DNA from: Gammaproteobacteria bacterium
GTDB taxonomy: Bacteria > Pseudomonadota > Gammaproteobacteria > Steroidobacterales > Steroidobacteraceae
Reading direction: 5' to 3'
Assembly: GCA_030040235.1 (NCBI GenBank)
Contig: JASHUC010000008.1
Coordinates: 1 to 38,496, forward strand
Length of the DNA stretch: 38,496 bases
Position 1 is the first letter of the stretch. Each line of letters begins with the position of its first letter. A program made the position numbers and the translations under genes. Shown here piece by piece: positions 7,303-15,071 of the stretch. A model generated the notes under the pieces. The model was given only the letters and a program-made list of their open reading frames with translations, did no database searches and was not told the origin of the DNA.

Positions 7303-9095
7303 CCGGCATCGTCTCGGCGGTCTCGACGGGCGGCTCGAGCGCCGAGTACATCGCGGCGCAAACGCTCGCCGATGCGGCCGCCTACGATGCCGTTCAGCCA
7401 CAAGCCTGGATCAGCCGTTGTGCGCCGGAGGAGGTACTCGCGAGCGCGCGCCGCGTGGATGAACGCATCGCGGCGGGCGAGTCGCTGGCACTTGCCGGTG
7501 TACCCTTCGCGGTGAAGGACAACATCGACGTGGCCGGCATGGAGACGACGGCCGCATGCCCCGTGTTCGCATACACCCCGAGTGCCTCGGCGTACGTCGT
7601 CGAGCGGCTGATCGCAGCGGGCGCAATCCTCATCGGTAAGACGAATCTCGATCAGTTCGCGACGGGGCTCACCGGCACACGCAGCCCCTATGGAGCGCCC
7701 CGGTGTGTATTCAATCGGGAGTACGTGAGCGGCGGGTCGAGCTCGGGATCCGCGGTGGTCGTCGCCGCCGGGATCGTGCCTCTCGCGCTCGGGTCCGATA
7801 CGGCAGGCTCCGGACGCGTCCCCGCGGCCTTCAACGGCCTCACCGGATTCAAGCCCACGCGCGGCCGCTGGAGCACGCGCGGCCTACTTCCCGCATGCCG
7901 CTCGCTCGATTGCGTGAGCGCATTGACCGTGGCGGCCGCGGATGCGGCGCTGACCGATTCAGTCATCGCCAGTTTCGACGGCGAGGATCCCTACTCGCGT
8001 CGCTCAGCATCGCCCTCACAGCTCGGCGTGCCCTTTCGCTTCGGAATCCCGCGGGCCGGTCAGCTCGAGTTCATGGGTGATGCCGAAGCCGCGGAGCTCT
8101 ACCGTACGGCCCTCGAGCGGCTGGTCGAGGCGGGAGGCGCTGCCGTCGAGATCGATGTCGCTCCGCTTCTCGATGTGGCGCAGCTGCTGTATGCGGGTCC
8201 CTGGGTGGCCGAGCGCACCCTGGTGCTGGAGGACCTGCTGGCAACCCGTGCAAGCGCGGTTCATCCCGTCGTGCGCTCGATTGTCGAGGCGGGCAAGGGG
8301 ATCTCCGCGGTAGAGGCGTTTCGCGGATTTCACGCGCTGCAACGGCAGGCGCGCTGGACCGAGACGCTGTGGCAAAGCATCGATGTGCTCGTGCTGCCTA
8401 CGGCCCCTACGATCTATCGCGTGAGCGATGTGCTCGCCGAGCCGATCACGCTCAACACTCATCTCGGTTGGTACACCAATTTCGTGAATCTACTCGACAT
8501 GACCGCCATTGCCGTCCCGGCCGGATATCGGCGCAACGCCACTGGATTCGGCGTTAGTTTCATGGCTCCCGCCTGGGCAGATCAGGCGCTGCTCGAGCTC
8601 GCCCGGCGGCTCGAGATCGTGTGTCCGTCGCCTGCGCCGCCGGCGCTCGATGTCTCGCCCCGAACGCCCACCGTACGGCTCGCCGTGGTCGGCGCGCACC
8701 TCGAGGGACTTCCGCTCCATTTCCAGCTCGCCTCGCTGGGCGCGCGCCTGGCGCAACGCACGCGCACCGCACCGGTGTACCGGCTCTACGCGATGCGCGC
8801 ACAAACGCCGCCGAAGCCTGCGCTCGTGCACGTCGGAGCCGGCGGCGGGGCGATCGAGATCGAAGTCTATGAGCTCGAGGTGGCCGCATTCGGCACCTTC
8901 GTTGCGGAGGTGCCTGCGCCGCTCGCGATCGGGACGGTCGAGCTCGAGGACGGAACCGCCGTGCGCGGGTTCCTCGCCGAGCCGCGTGCGCTCGCGCACG
9001 CCGAAGACATCACCTCGGAGGGGGGATGGCGCGCCTACCTGGCAAGAGGTGCGCATCGGGAACGGACGCAGAGCCACGTCGAGGCCCATCAGTGA
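7284..9095 (+). CDS. atzF: Allophanate hydrolase
   Basis: A 603-residue amidase-signature enzyme that hydrolyses allophanate to two ammonia and two CO2, the last step of guanidine or urea-carboxylase breakdown. The ATG at 7284 lies inside the end of the carboxylase gene. The Ser-cisSer-Lys triad is visible: K78 in PFAVKDNID, S152 in SGGSSSGS and S176 in GSDTAGSGR, with the family spacing of 24 between the serines. FNGLTGFKPTRGRWSTRGLLPACRSLDCVS is typical of the allophanate hydrolase branch. The C-terminal part from about residue 460 (RLAVVGAHLEGLPLHFQLASLGA through AYLARG) matches the extra C-terminal domain of full-length allophanate hydrolases, so the protein is complete. Its stop overlaps the start of the transporter gene (GTGA). 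Confident on family and role. Confidence 0.93.
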   Translation: MPRATLAGIVSAVSTGGSSAEYIAAQTLADAAAYDAVQPQAWISRCAPEEVLASARRVDERIAAGESLALAGVPFAVKDNIDVAGMETTAACPVFAYTPSASAYVVERLIAAGAILIGKTNLDQFATGLTGTRSPYGAPRCVFNREYVSGGSSSGSAVVVAAGIVPLALGSDTAGSGRVPAAFNGLTGFKPTRGRWSTRGLLPACRSLDCVSALTVAAADAALTDSVIASFDGEDPYSRRSASPSQLGVPFRFGIPRAGQLEFMGDAEAAELYRTALERLVEAGGAAVEIDVAPLLDVAQLLYAGPWVAERTLVLEDLLATRASAVHPVVRSIVEAGKGISAVEAFRGFHALQRQARWTETLWQSIDVLVLPTAPTIYRVSDVLAEPITLNTHLGWYTNFVNLLDMTAIAVPAGYRRNATGFGVSFMAPAWADQALLELARRLEIVCPSPAPPALDVSPRTPTVRLAVVGAHLEGLPLHFQLASLGARLAQRTRTAPVYRLYAMRAQTPPKPALVHVGAGGGAIEIEVYELEVAAFGTFVAEVPAPLAIGTVELEDGTAVRGFLAEPRALAHAEDITSEGGWRAYLARGAHRERTQSHVEAHQ

Positions 9096-10123
9096 AGAAG
9101 CGTATCTGGCCTGCCCGAGCCGAGCGCCGGGGCGCGACTCCGATTCGCCTTCCGGCGCGAGGCACGCGGCTTGCGGCCGTGTTCCTGCTGCTCGTCTGCG
9201 GCCCCCTCGCTGCGCACGCGCAGCTGCGGGTGGGTGTGTCGGACTGGCCCGGCTGGGTCGCCTGGTACGTCGCCGAGTCTCAGGGCTACTTCAAGAAGTA
9301 CGGCGCCGACGTGAAGCTCATCTGGTTCGCAAACTACAGCGATTCGATCTCCGCTCTCTCGACCGGCCAGCTCGATGCGAACAGCCAGACCTGGTCAGAC
9401 ACGCTCGGACCGCTCGCGAAAGGCTTGCCGCTCGAGGTCGTGCTCGTCAACGACAACTCCGCAGGGAACGACGCGGTGATGGTGAGCCCGCGCATCCACT
9501 CGTTCGTCGATCTGAAGGGTCATACCGTCGCGCTCGAGCAATTCAGCGTGTCGCATTTCGTGCTTTACACGGCGCTTGCCCGCAACCATTTGACGCCGCG
9601 CGACGTGACGGTCGTCAACCTCTCTGCCGGGGACGCCGCCGCGGCCTTCATGACCGGGCGCGTGGACGCCGCCGTCGTGTGGAATCCCTGGATCAGCCAG
9701 ATCGAGAAGAGCGGGCGAGGCCGGGCGCTCTTCACCTCGCGAGAGATGCCGGGCCTCATCCCCGACCTGCTGGTCGCGCAGAGCGAGGCGATCCGGACCA
9801 AGCGTGGCGAGTTGGTCGGCATGATCAAGGCGTGGTTCGATACGGTCGCCTTCATCCACGCGCATACCGGCCAAGCGGTGCAGATCATGGCGAGGGTCGT
9901 GGGTCTCAATACCGAGCAGTACCAGGTCTTTCTCCCCGGAACGCACCTCTTCGATGCCGCTGCGAATCTGGATGCCTTCGATCCGCGCAGTCCGCGCAGC
10001 CTCGTGGCCGTCGAGCCCGCAATTGCCACCTTCCTCCTTTCCAACAAGCTGATCGACGGCCGGCCGAACGCCGCAACCGGCGTGGACCGCTCGCTCCTCG
10101 ATGAGGCTTTGAGGACTCGATGA
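9092..10123 (+). CDS. ABC transporter substrate-binding protein (NrtA/SsuA/TauA type)
   Basis: A 343-residue periplasmic binding protein. I place the start at GTG 9092, which overlaps the allophanate hydrolase stop (GTGA); the N-terminus is a long signal peptide with a basic leader and hydrophobic core RLAAVFLLLVCGPLAAHA, cleaved before QLRVG. LRVGVSDWPGWVAWYVAESQGYFKKYGADVKLIWF is the standard start of NMT1/SsuA-like binding proteins, followed by SISALSTGQLDANSQTW and the second-lobe segment FMTGRVDAAVVWNPW. The aromatic and acidic composition around W16-type positions could suit a cation, but that is a guess. Encoded between the catabolic enzymes and its permease and ATPase, it probably delivers guanidine or a related compound. 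Related loci in other bacteria carry the same transporter class. Confidence 0.9.
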   Translation: MKKRIWPARAERRGATPIRLPARGTRLAAVFLLLVCGPLAAHAQLRVGVSDWPGWVAWYVAESQGYFKKYGADVKLIWFANYSDSISALSTGQLDANSQTWSDTLGPLAKGLPLEVVLVNDNSAGNDAVMVSPRIHSFVDLKGHTVALEQFSVSHFVLYTALARNHLTPRDVTVVNLSAGDAAAAFMTGRVDAAVVWNPWISQIEKSGRGRALFTSREMPGLIPDLLVAQSEAIRTKRGELVGMIKAWFDTVAFIHAHTGQAVQIMARVVGLNTEQYQVFLPGTHLFDAAANLDAFDPRSPRSLVAVEPAIATFLLSNKLIDGRPNAATGVDRSLLDEALRTR

Positions 10124-11046
10124 GGACGAGTGAGGTCGTGATGCCGCTCGAGCGGCCCGTCGCGCGGAGCGATATCGCCTCAGCCGGTGAGGCTCAGGAG
10201 CACGCGGATGCATCGACCGCGACCGCTCTCGAGCCGCCCGCTCCCCGCAAGCTGTCCTCGACGCCGTGGACCATTCGCGGTTTCATCAGCCGGCGCCAGT
10301 ACTGGACCTTTGCGGCGATCGGCGTCGCTGTACCGCTCGCCGCATGGTTCGCGCTCACAGCGCTCGGGACGGTGAACAGAGTGTTCCTCCCGAGCCCATT
10401 CGATGTCGTCCGCCGCGTCGGCACGTGGTTCAACAACGACGACCTGCTCGGAGATGTGCGGATCAGCTGCTACCGCGTCATAGCCGGGTGGGCGCTCTCG
10501 GCGCTCATCGCGCTGCCGCTCGCGCTCCTCATCGGCACCTACCGCTTCGTGCAGGCGCTGCTCGAGCCTCTCACCGACTTCATCCGCTACATGCCCGCGG
10601 TCGCGTTCATTCCCCTCGTGATGCTCTGGATCGGCATCGACGAGGGGGCGAAGATCGCCATTATCTTCATCGGCACGTTCTTCCAAATGGTGCTGATGAT
10701 GGCCGAGGACGTGCGACGGGTGCCGATGGCGCAGATCGAGGCCGCCCAGACCATGGGCGCGACGCGCCTGGAGATCGTCGGGAAGGTGATCGTGCCATCC
10801 GCCAGGCCCGCGCTGCTCGACACGCTCAGGATCACGATGGGCTGGGCGTGGACCTACCTCGTCGTCGCGGAGCTCGTCGCGGCCAATTCCGGTCTCGGCT
10901 ACGCGATCGTCAAGGCGCAGCGCTTCCTGCAGACCGACAAGATCTTCGCGGGCATTATCCTCATCGGCGCCATAGGCCTCGCCATGGATCAGGGCTTCCG
11001 TCTCATCCACCGTCTCGCGTTCCCCTGGCTCTACAAGCGGAGCTGA
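10120..11046 (+). CDS. ABC transporter permease (NrtB/SsuC type)
   Basis: A 308-residue inner-membrane protein; the ATG at 10120 overlaps the binding-protein stop (ATGA). A second ATG at 10141 is an alternative start. After about 65 mostly polar residues come around six membrane segments, including WTFAAIGVAVPLAAWFAL, WALSALIALPLALLIGTY, AVAFIPLVMLWIGI, and IFAGIILIGAIGLAMDQGF. The cytoplasmic coupling loop EAAQTMGATRLEIVGKVIVPSARPAL carries the EAA motif that contacts the ATPase. The N-terminal polar tail is longer than usual for SsuC proteins. It would form the transmembrane channel of the guanidine-linked importer with the flanking gene products. Confidence 0.92.
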   Translation: MRTSEVVMPLERPVARSDIASAGEAQEHADASTATALEPPAPRKLSSTPWTIRGFISRRQYWTFAAIGVAVPLAAWFALTALGTVNRVFLPSPFDVVRRVGTWFNNDDLLGDVRISCYRVIAGWALSALIALPLALLIGTYRFVQALLEPLTDFIRYMPAVAFIPLVMLWIGIDEGAKIAIIFIGTFFQMVLMMAEDVRRVPMAQIEAAQTMGATRLEIVGKVIVPSARPALLDTLRITMGWAWTYLVVAELVAANSGLGYAIVKAQRFLQTDKIFAGIILIGAIGLAMDQGFRLIHRLAFPWLYKRS

Positions 11047-11048
11047 AC

Positions 11049-11885
11049 GTGGCGAGCGCGGTGCGCTGCAGCGGCGTATGGAAGATCTTCGATACGGGAT
11101 CGTCCCGAATTACCGCGCTGCAGAACCTGAGTCTCGAGATCGCCAAGGGCGAATTCGTCACGCTGGTCGGCGCATCGGGGTGCGGCAAGTCCACGTTCCT
11201 GCGCACCCTCGCCGGGCTCGAGATCCAGACGGCGGGCGAGATCGAAGCCGGCGGCTCGCCCATCGCAGGTCCCGGCGTGGATCGCGCCATGGTCTTCCAG
11301 GACTACAGTCTTTATCCCTGGCTGACGGTGACCGAGAACATCAAGTTTACGCGGAAACTCTCCGCCCATAGGCGCGATAGAACCTCCGCGGACCTGAAGA
11401 CCGCCGCCGGGCGCGCCGAGGCGCTGCTCCGTGTCATGGGGCTTGCGGCCGTGGCGGACGCCTACCCGAACCAGCTCTCGGGCGGAATGCAGCAGCGCGT
11501 CGCAATCGCGCGCGCACTGATGAGCCGTCCCCGCATTCTGCTCATGGATGAGCCCTTCGGAGCGCTCGATGCTCAGACGCGCGAGGTGATGCACGATCTG
11601 ATCCTGCACGTCTCCGAGCTCGAGCATTGCACCGTGGTCTTCGTTACACACGACGTCGAGGAGGCGATCTATCTCGCGCAACGGGTCGTGGTGATGGCCC
11701 CGAGACCGGGCCGCATCGACTCGATCTACGAGGTGCCGCTGCCCATGCAGCGCCTTCAGGACATGAAGCACACCCGTCCGTTCCTCGAGCTCAAGTCGCA
11801 AATACTCGCGCGCATCCGTGCCACCTCGGGCATGAAGACGGACAGCGACCTGCTGCAGAAGCTCTCCAGGGGCGGCGAGGTCTGA
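11049..11885 (+). CDS. ABC transporter ATP-binding protein (NrtD/SsuB type)
   Basis: A 278-residue nucleotide-binding subunit. It starts at GTG 11049, two bases after the permease stop, with GGAG (11039-11042) as ribosome-binding site inside the permease's last codons. All motifs are intact: Walker [10 protein letters not shown] (41-49), Q-loop Q84 in [12 protein letters not shown], signature LSGGMQQR (143-150), Walker B ILLMDEP (163-169), D-loop GALD and switch histidine H201 in [12 protein letters not shown]. It powers import together with the two preceding gene products and is the last gene of the operon. The 181 bases that follow, up to the candidate sigma-54 promoter, contain no obvious intrinsic terminator. 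Confidence 0.94.
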   Translation: MASAVRCSGVWKIFDTGSSRITALQNLSLEIAKGEFVTLVGASGCGKSTFLRTLAGLEIQTAGEIEAGGSPIAGPGVDRAMVFQDYSLYPWLTVTENIKFTRKLSAHRRDRTSADLKTAAGRAEALLRVMGLAAVADAYPNQLSGGMQQRVAIARALMSRPRILLMDEPFGALDAQTREVMHDLILHVSELEHCTVVFVTHDVEEAIYLAQRVVVMAPRPGRIDSIYEVPLPMQRLQDMKHTRPFLELKSQILARIRATSGMKTDSDLLQKLSRGGEV

Positions 11886-12066
11886 GACCCCGCGGATCCA
11901 CCGACACGTGCTGCTCCAGTACGGCGCAGATGCCCGACCGCGCGCGCCCGGGCGGTGCGAGCGTGCCGGGATTCGGCATCGTGCGCCGTCCACTGGCAAG
12001 GGCCCCGAGTAAGGAAACGCTGGTTTTCCAAACACTTGGAGGCGCAGCAGGCCGGATGACCGGCAC

Positions 12067-12082
12067 GGGCATGAGCCTTGCA
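12067..12082 (+). promoter_or_regulatory. Candidate sigma-54 (-24/-12) promoter
   Basis: GGGCATGAGCCTTGCA (12067-12082) has GG at 12068-12069 and GC at 12080-12081, exactly ten bases apart, and matches the sigma-54 consensus TGGCACG-N4-TTGCW at all but two positions. Transcription would begin near 12092-12093, just ahead of the conserved riboswitch core. Sigma-54 control would suit a nitrogen-scavenging gene. I could not find a convincing NtrC enhancer site upstream. Confidence 0.5.
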
Positions 12083-12086
12083 CGAT

Positions 12087-12234
12087 GACCTGCACAAATG
12101 TGCGTCTAGGGTTCCGGCCTGCATACGCGGGCGTCTGGTCCGAGAGAGGCAGTCCTGGTCGGCGCGGGAAGGCTCGCAAGTGCGCCGCTCGACCTGGATA
12201 CACGGCGGGACAAAAGCCCGGGAGATCTCAGGTC
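12087..12234 (+). ncRNA. Guanidine-I (ykkC) riboswitch aptamer
   Basis: The three conserved blocks of the ykkC/guanidine-I class are present in order: CTAGGGTTCCG (12106-12116), GGTCCGAGAG (12137-12146), and CGGCGGGACAAAAGCCCGG (12203-12221) followed by GAGA. Between the second and third blocks a long variable hairpin forms from TCC-GGTCGGCGC (12153-12165) with GCGCC-CGACC-GGA (12182-12198), as expected for P2; GGGACAAAAGCCC forms P3. GACCTG (12087-12092) is the perfect complement of CAGGTC (12229-12234) and could close the structure, although the predicted sigma-54 start would lie at its edge. The core is 12104-12225. The element is 112-121 bases ahead of the TonB receptor start codon. The match to the class consensus is strong and I regard the identification as firm. 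Confidence 0.94.
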
Positions 12235-12336
12235 GAGGAGACTTACTCATCCTCGGGACGATCTTCCGCGCAGGAGAGCTTCCCGCAGTCCATTGAGTCT
12301 CTTCGACGGTGCGACACGGCATCGAACTCGAGGAGA
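12233..12336 (+). promoter_or_regulatory. Possible riboswitch expression platform (duplicated Shine-Dalgarno sequence)
   Basis: TCGAGGAGA occurs twice: right after the aptamer (12233-12241) and as the ribosome-binding site of the receptor gene (12328-12336). TCCTCG at 12250-12255 is complementary to CGAGGA in both copies. It can therefore pair either with the aptamer-proximal copy, leaving the ribosome-binding site free, or with the ribosome-binding site, hiding it. This suggests translational control, which is inference from pairing only. No terminator hairpin with a T-run is present in the leader. Confidence 0.45.
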
Positions 12337-12345
12337 TATCGCGCT

Positions 12346-15066
12346 GTGAAGTTCAAACACGGTCGGCACGCGGCAAGCTCCACTCGTGCGGCGCGGCAAC
12401 CACTCATCGATCCGACGGCCAGGGTCATGCGGCTCGACCGGATGACCTCGCTCACCGCGGCGGTGCTCACCGCGCTTTACGGTGCGCCGTGCCTTGCCGA
12501 CGGCGGTGCAGTGGCGAGCTCCGGGACCGCGGCGATCGCCGCAACCGGCGCACCGAGCCCCGGCGCGGCGGCGCCAGCGAACGGCGGGACTGCGGCAAGC
12601 GGCGACGCCCCCGATCCCGGCGGTTTGCAGGAGGTGATGGTCACGGCGACGCGTCGAACAGTCAACGCGCAGGATCTTCCGATCAGCATCACTGCGGTCA
12701 GTGGAGCTCAGCTGCAGCAGGAGGGTATCGAGGACATCGAAGGCCTCGCGCAATCGCTGGCCGGAGTCAATTTCACGGACAAGGGTGCCTTCAACGGCGT
12801 CAACGGCTCGACGCTCATCATTCGCGGCTTGAACAGCGAGCAGACGGCCGGGCAGCTCGGGCTCGCCACGCCGGTCGTGCCGCCGGTTGCAACGTACGTC
12901 GACGACACTCCGCTTTTCTTCAACGTGCAGCTCGAGGACATCGATCGCGTCGAGATCCTGCGAGGCCCACAGGGAACCCTCTACGGTTCCGGGTCCCTCG
13001 GAGGCACCATCCGATTCGTGCAGAACGCCCCCGATCCGACGGCGTTCGACGCCCAGGTGGATGTCGGGGCGAGCGACACCGCGCACACCCATGCGCCGAA
13101 CGAGGAGGTTCATGGCCTTCTCAATATCCCGTTCTCGGAGACGGTCGCGATCCGCCTCAACGCCGGCTACTCCTACGATGCCGGATTCATCAATCAGCCG
13201 AACCTTTATGCGCTCAATTCCGCAGGCGCGCCGATCTCTGCGATGCCCGGTGATCCGTTCAGCCCGCCGGTGAAGTACTCCGAGGACGGCACGAATCACA
13301 ACACTGCCGAGAACGCACGCGTCGCGATGCTCTGGAAGCCGAACGACCAGTTTCATGCCGAATTCAACTATTACTACCAGAATATGCAGGCGGGCGGGTT
13401 TCCGTACGCGGCGACCCAGACGGCCGCATACAACAACTGGGTGAGTCCCGCGACACAGCCAACGGGAACCTTCACGAGTCCCTCTCTCGCGCTGCCGCTC
13501 TACACCGCTCCCGTGCCTCCCGGCGTGGACTCCTTGTCCAATGCGGACAATACCCTGGAAAGTGCGACCGACAAGGTTGGGCTCGGCGCGCTCGCGGTCG
13601 AATACGACTTCGGGTTCGCGACGCTCACCTCCTCGACCTCCTATGCGGACCATCTCAATCGGTCGACCGACGATCTCACCGCGCTGTACACCAATTTCTC
13701 CTTTTTCCAGAGCCTGTATGGGCAGAACCCGCGGTCGTTCGTGATCGGGAAGGACGAGCTCGACGACCGGCCCTGGGCCGAGGAGCTGCGTCTGACCTCC
13801 AGCACCGGCGGTGCCCTCGACTGGGTCGCGGGTCTCTTTTACCGCTACGAAAAGACGATCATCCAGGAGCACGAGTTTTATCCGGGCTATCTCGACTTCT
13901 ACGATGCGTGCGCGCCGATCTACGGACAGAGCAGCGGCAACGGCGTGTCGCCCTCGTACTGCGGCGTCGGAGAGACGGCATACGACCCGGCGGCCGCCAC
14001 CTACGTCGATGGCATTCCGATCATCAAGGATCAGACGTACATCGGTGACTTCGAGACGAAGTTCCGCGACATCGCCGCTTACGGAGACGTGACCTGGCAC
14101 ATCACGCACGCCTGGAGCCTCACCGGGGGGACCCGGGTGTTCAAACAGGAAGTGACCCAGGCTCAGCAGACCGGATTGCTGTTCGACGGAGGGCCCTTCT
14201 TCGGCGCCGAGCCTCCGATCGCCAATTCCTCGCTGAGCGACACCTGGAGCCGGGCACTCTGGAAGCTCAATACCTCCTACCAGCTCGACGACAAGAACCT
14301 CGTCTACGCGACCTGGTCGCAGGGATTTCGCCGCGGCGGCGTGAACGCGCTGCCCGCAGCCGAGCCCGGCGAGAGCTACGTGACACCGCCTGCGCTCACG
14401 AAGCTCTCGCCCGACACGGTCGACAATTACGAGGTCGGATTCAAGGGAGAGCTCGCGAAGCGCTTCCGCTATTCGGCGGCGGTGTTCGACATGCAGTGGC
14501 ACAACGTCCAGGAGGGTGTGCAGCTGACTCCACTCGTGCTGCCCGCATCGCTCAATGTCGGGGATGCCGTGAGCCGCGGCGCCGAGCTCGAGCTGTTCTG
14601 GCTGTTGAGCTCGCACTTCAATGTGCAGGTGGACTACACCTACGACCAGACCAAGCTCACCTCGCTCAATCCGCTCTTCGTATTCCCGAACGTCTCGGCG
14701 CCGCCGCCCGCGATCGGCAGCCCTCTGCCCGGCACTCCGAAGGAGAGCGCTGCCCTCACCCTCGAATATCTGCAAGCGAACGTCCTCGGGTGGGCGATGC
14801 GCTACGACATCACCGAGCACTACCAGAGCGCGCTGTTGCCGGCGCTCTCGGCGACGGTTCCAACGGTCCCCGGCTACAGCATGCTCGATACGCGCCTGAG
14901 CTTTCAGCGCTCGCACTGGACCTGGATGCTCTATCTCGACAATGTGACGAACACGCTCGGCATCCAGTCGTACTCGGACCCCGCGCTTTACGGAAACCGC
15001 TGGCAAGCGATCGTGTCGACGCCGCGCACCGTCGGCATGAGGATCTATTACGCGCTCAACGAGTAG
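12346..15066 (+). CDS. TonB-dependent receptor under guanidine riboswitch control
   Basis: A 906-residue outer-membrane receptor. I chose GTG 12346 because AGGAGA lies ten bases upstream; ATG 12427 (MRLDRMTSLTAAV) is an alternative that starts directly at the signal peptide. After the signal peptide (ending near APCLADGG) and an Ala/Gly-rich linker come the TonB-box-like EVMVTATRR, the plug domain (PISITAVSGAQL to GTIRFVQNAPD, with VEILRGPQGTLYGSGSLGG) and a 22-strand barrel. A cysteine-containing loop (DACAPIYGQ...PSYCGVG) is probably extracellular. The protein ends in YYALNE and so lacks the usual terminal aromatic residue. It energises uptake through TonB. The guanidine riboswitch in its leader and the guanidine operon upstream point to guanidine or a guanidino compound as substrate. 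This is inference; such receptors usually carry larger molecules than guanidine. Confidence 0.92.
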   Translation: MKFKHGRHAASSTRAARQPLIDPTARVMRLDRMTSLTAAVLTALYGAPCLADGGAVASSGTAAIAATGAPSPGAAAPANGGTAASGDAPDPGGLQEVMVTATRRTVNAQDLPISITAVSGAQLQQEGIEDIEGLAQSLAGVNFTDKGAFNGVNGSTLIIRGLNSEQTAGQLGLATPVVPPVATYVDDTPLFFNVQLEDIDRVEILRGPQGTLYGSGSLGGTIRFVQNAPDPTAFDAQVDVGASDTAHTHAPNEEVHGLLNIPFSETVAIRLNAGYSYDAGFINQPNLYALNSAGAPISAMPGDPFSPPVKYSEDGTNHNTAENARVAMLWKPNDQFHAEFNYYYQNMQAGGFPYAATQTAAYNNWVSPATQPTGTFTSPSLALPLYTAPVPPGVDSLSNADNTLESATDKVGLGALAVEYDFGFATLTSSTSYADHLNRSTDDLTALYTNFSFFQSLYGQNPRSFVIGKDELDDRPWAEELRLTSSTGGALDWVAGLFYRYEKTIIQEHEFYPGYLDFYDACAPIYGQSSGNGVSPSYCGVGETAYDPAAATYVDGIPIIKDQTYIGDFETKFRDIAAYGDVTWHITHAWSLTGGTRVFKQEVTQAQQTGLLFDGGPFFGAEPPIANSSLSDTWSRALWKLNTSYQLDDKNLVYATWSQGFRRGGVNALPAAEPGESYVTPPALTKLSPDTVDNYEVGFKGELAKRFRYSAAVFDMQWHNVQEGVQLTPLVLPASLNVGDAVSRGAELELFWLLSSHFNVQVDYTYDQTKLTSLNPLFVFPNVSAPPPAIGSPLPGTPKESAALTLEYLQANVLGWAMRYDITEHYQSALLPALSATVPTVPGYSMLDTRLSFQRSHWTWMLYLDNVTNTLGIQSYSDPALYGNRWQAIVSTPRTVGMRIYYALNE

Positions 15067-15071
15067 TCGGA

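Noticed and set aside
12085..12345. N-terminal extension of the TonB receptor back to the ATG at 12085
   Set aside because: The 87 extra codons would run through the guanidine riboswitch and have no protein-like character. GTG 12346 has a good ribosome-binding site.
12247..15006. A 919-codon open frame on the minus strand across the TonB receptor gene
   Set aside because: It is antisense to a protein with complete receptor motifs. Its Arg/Glu/Val/Asp-rich composition is what the reverse strand of a GC-rich gene produces, and it matches no domain.
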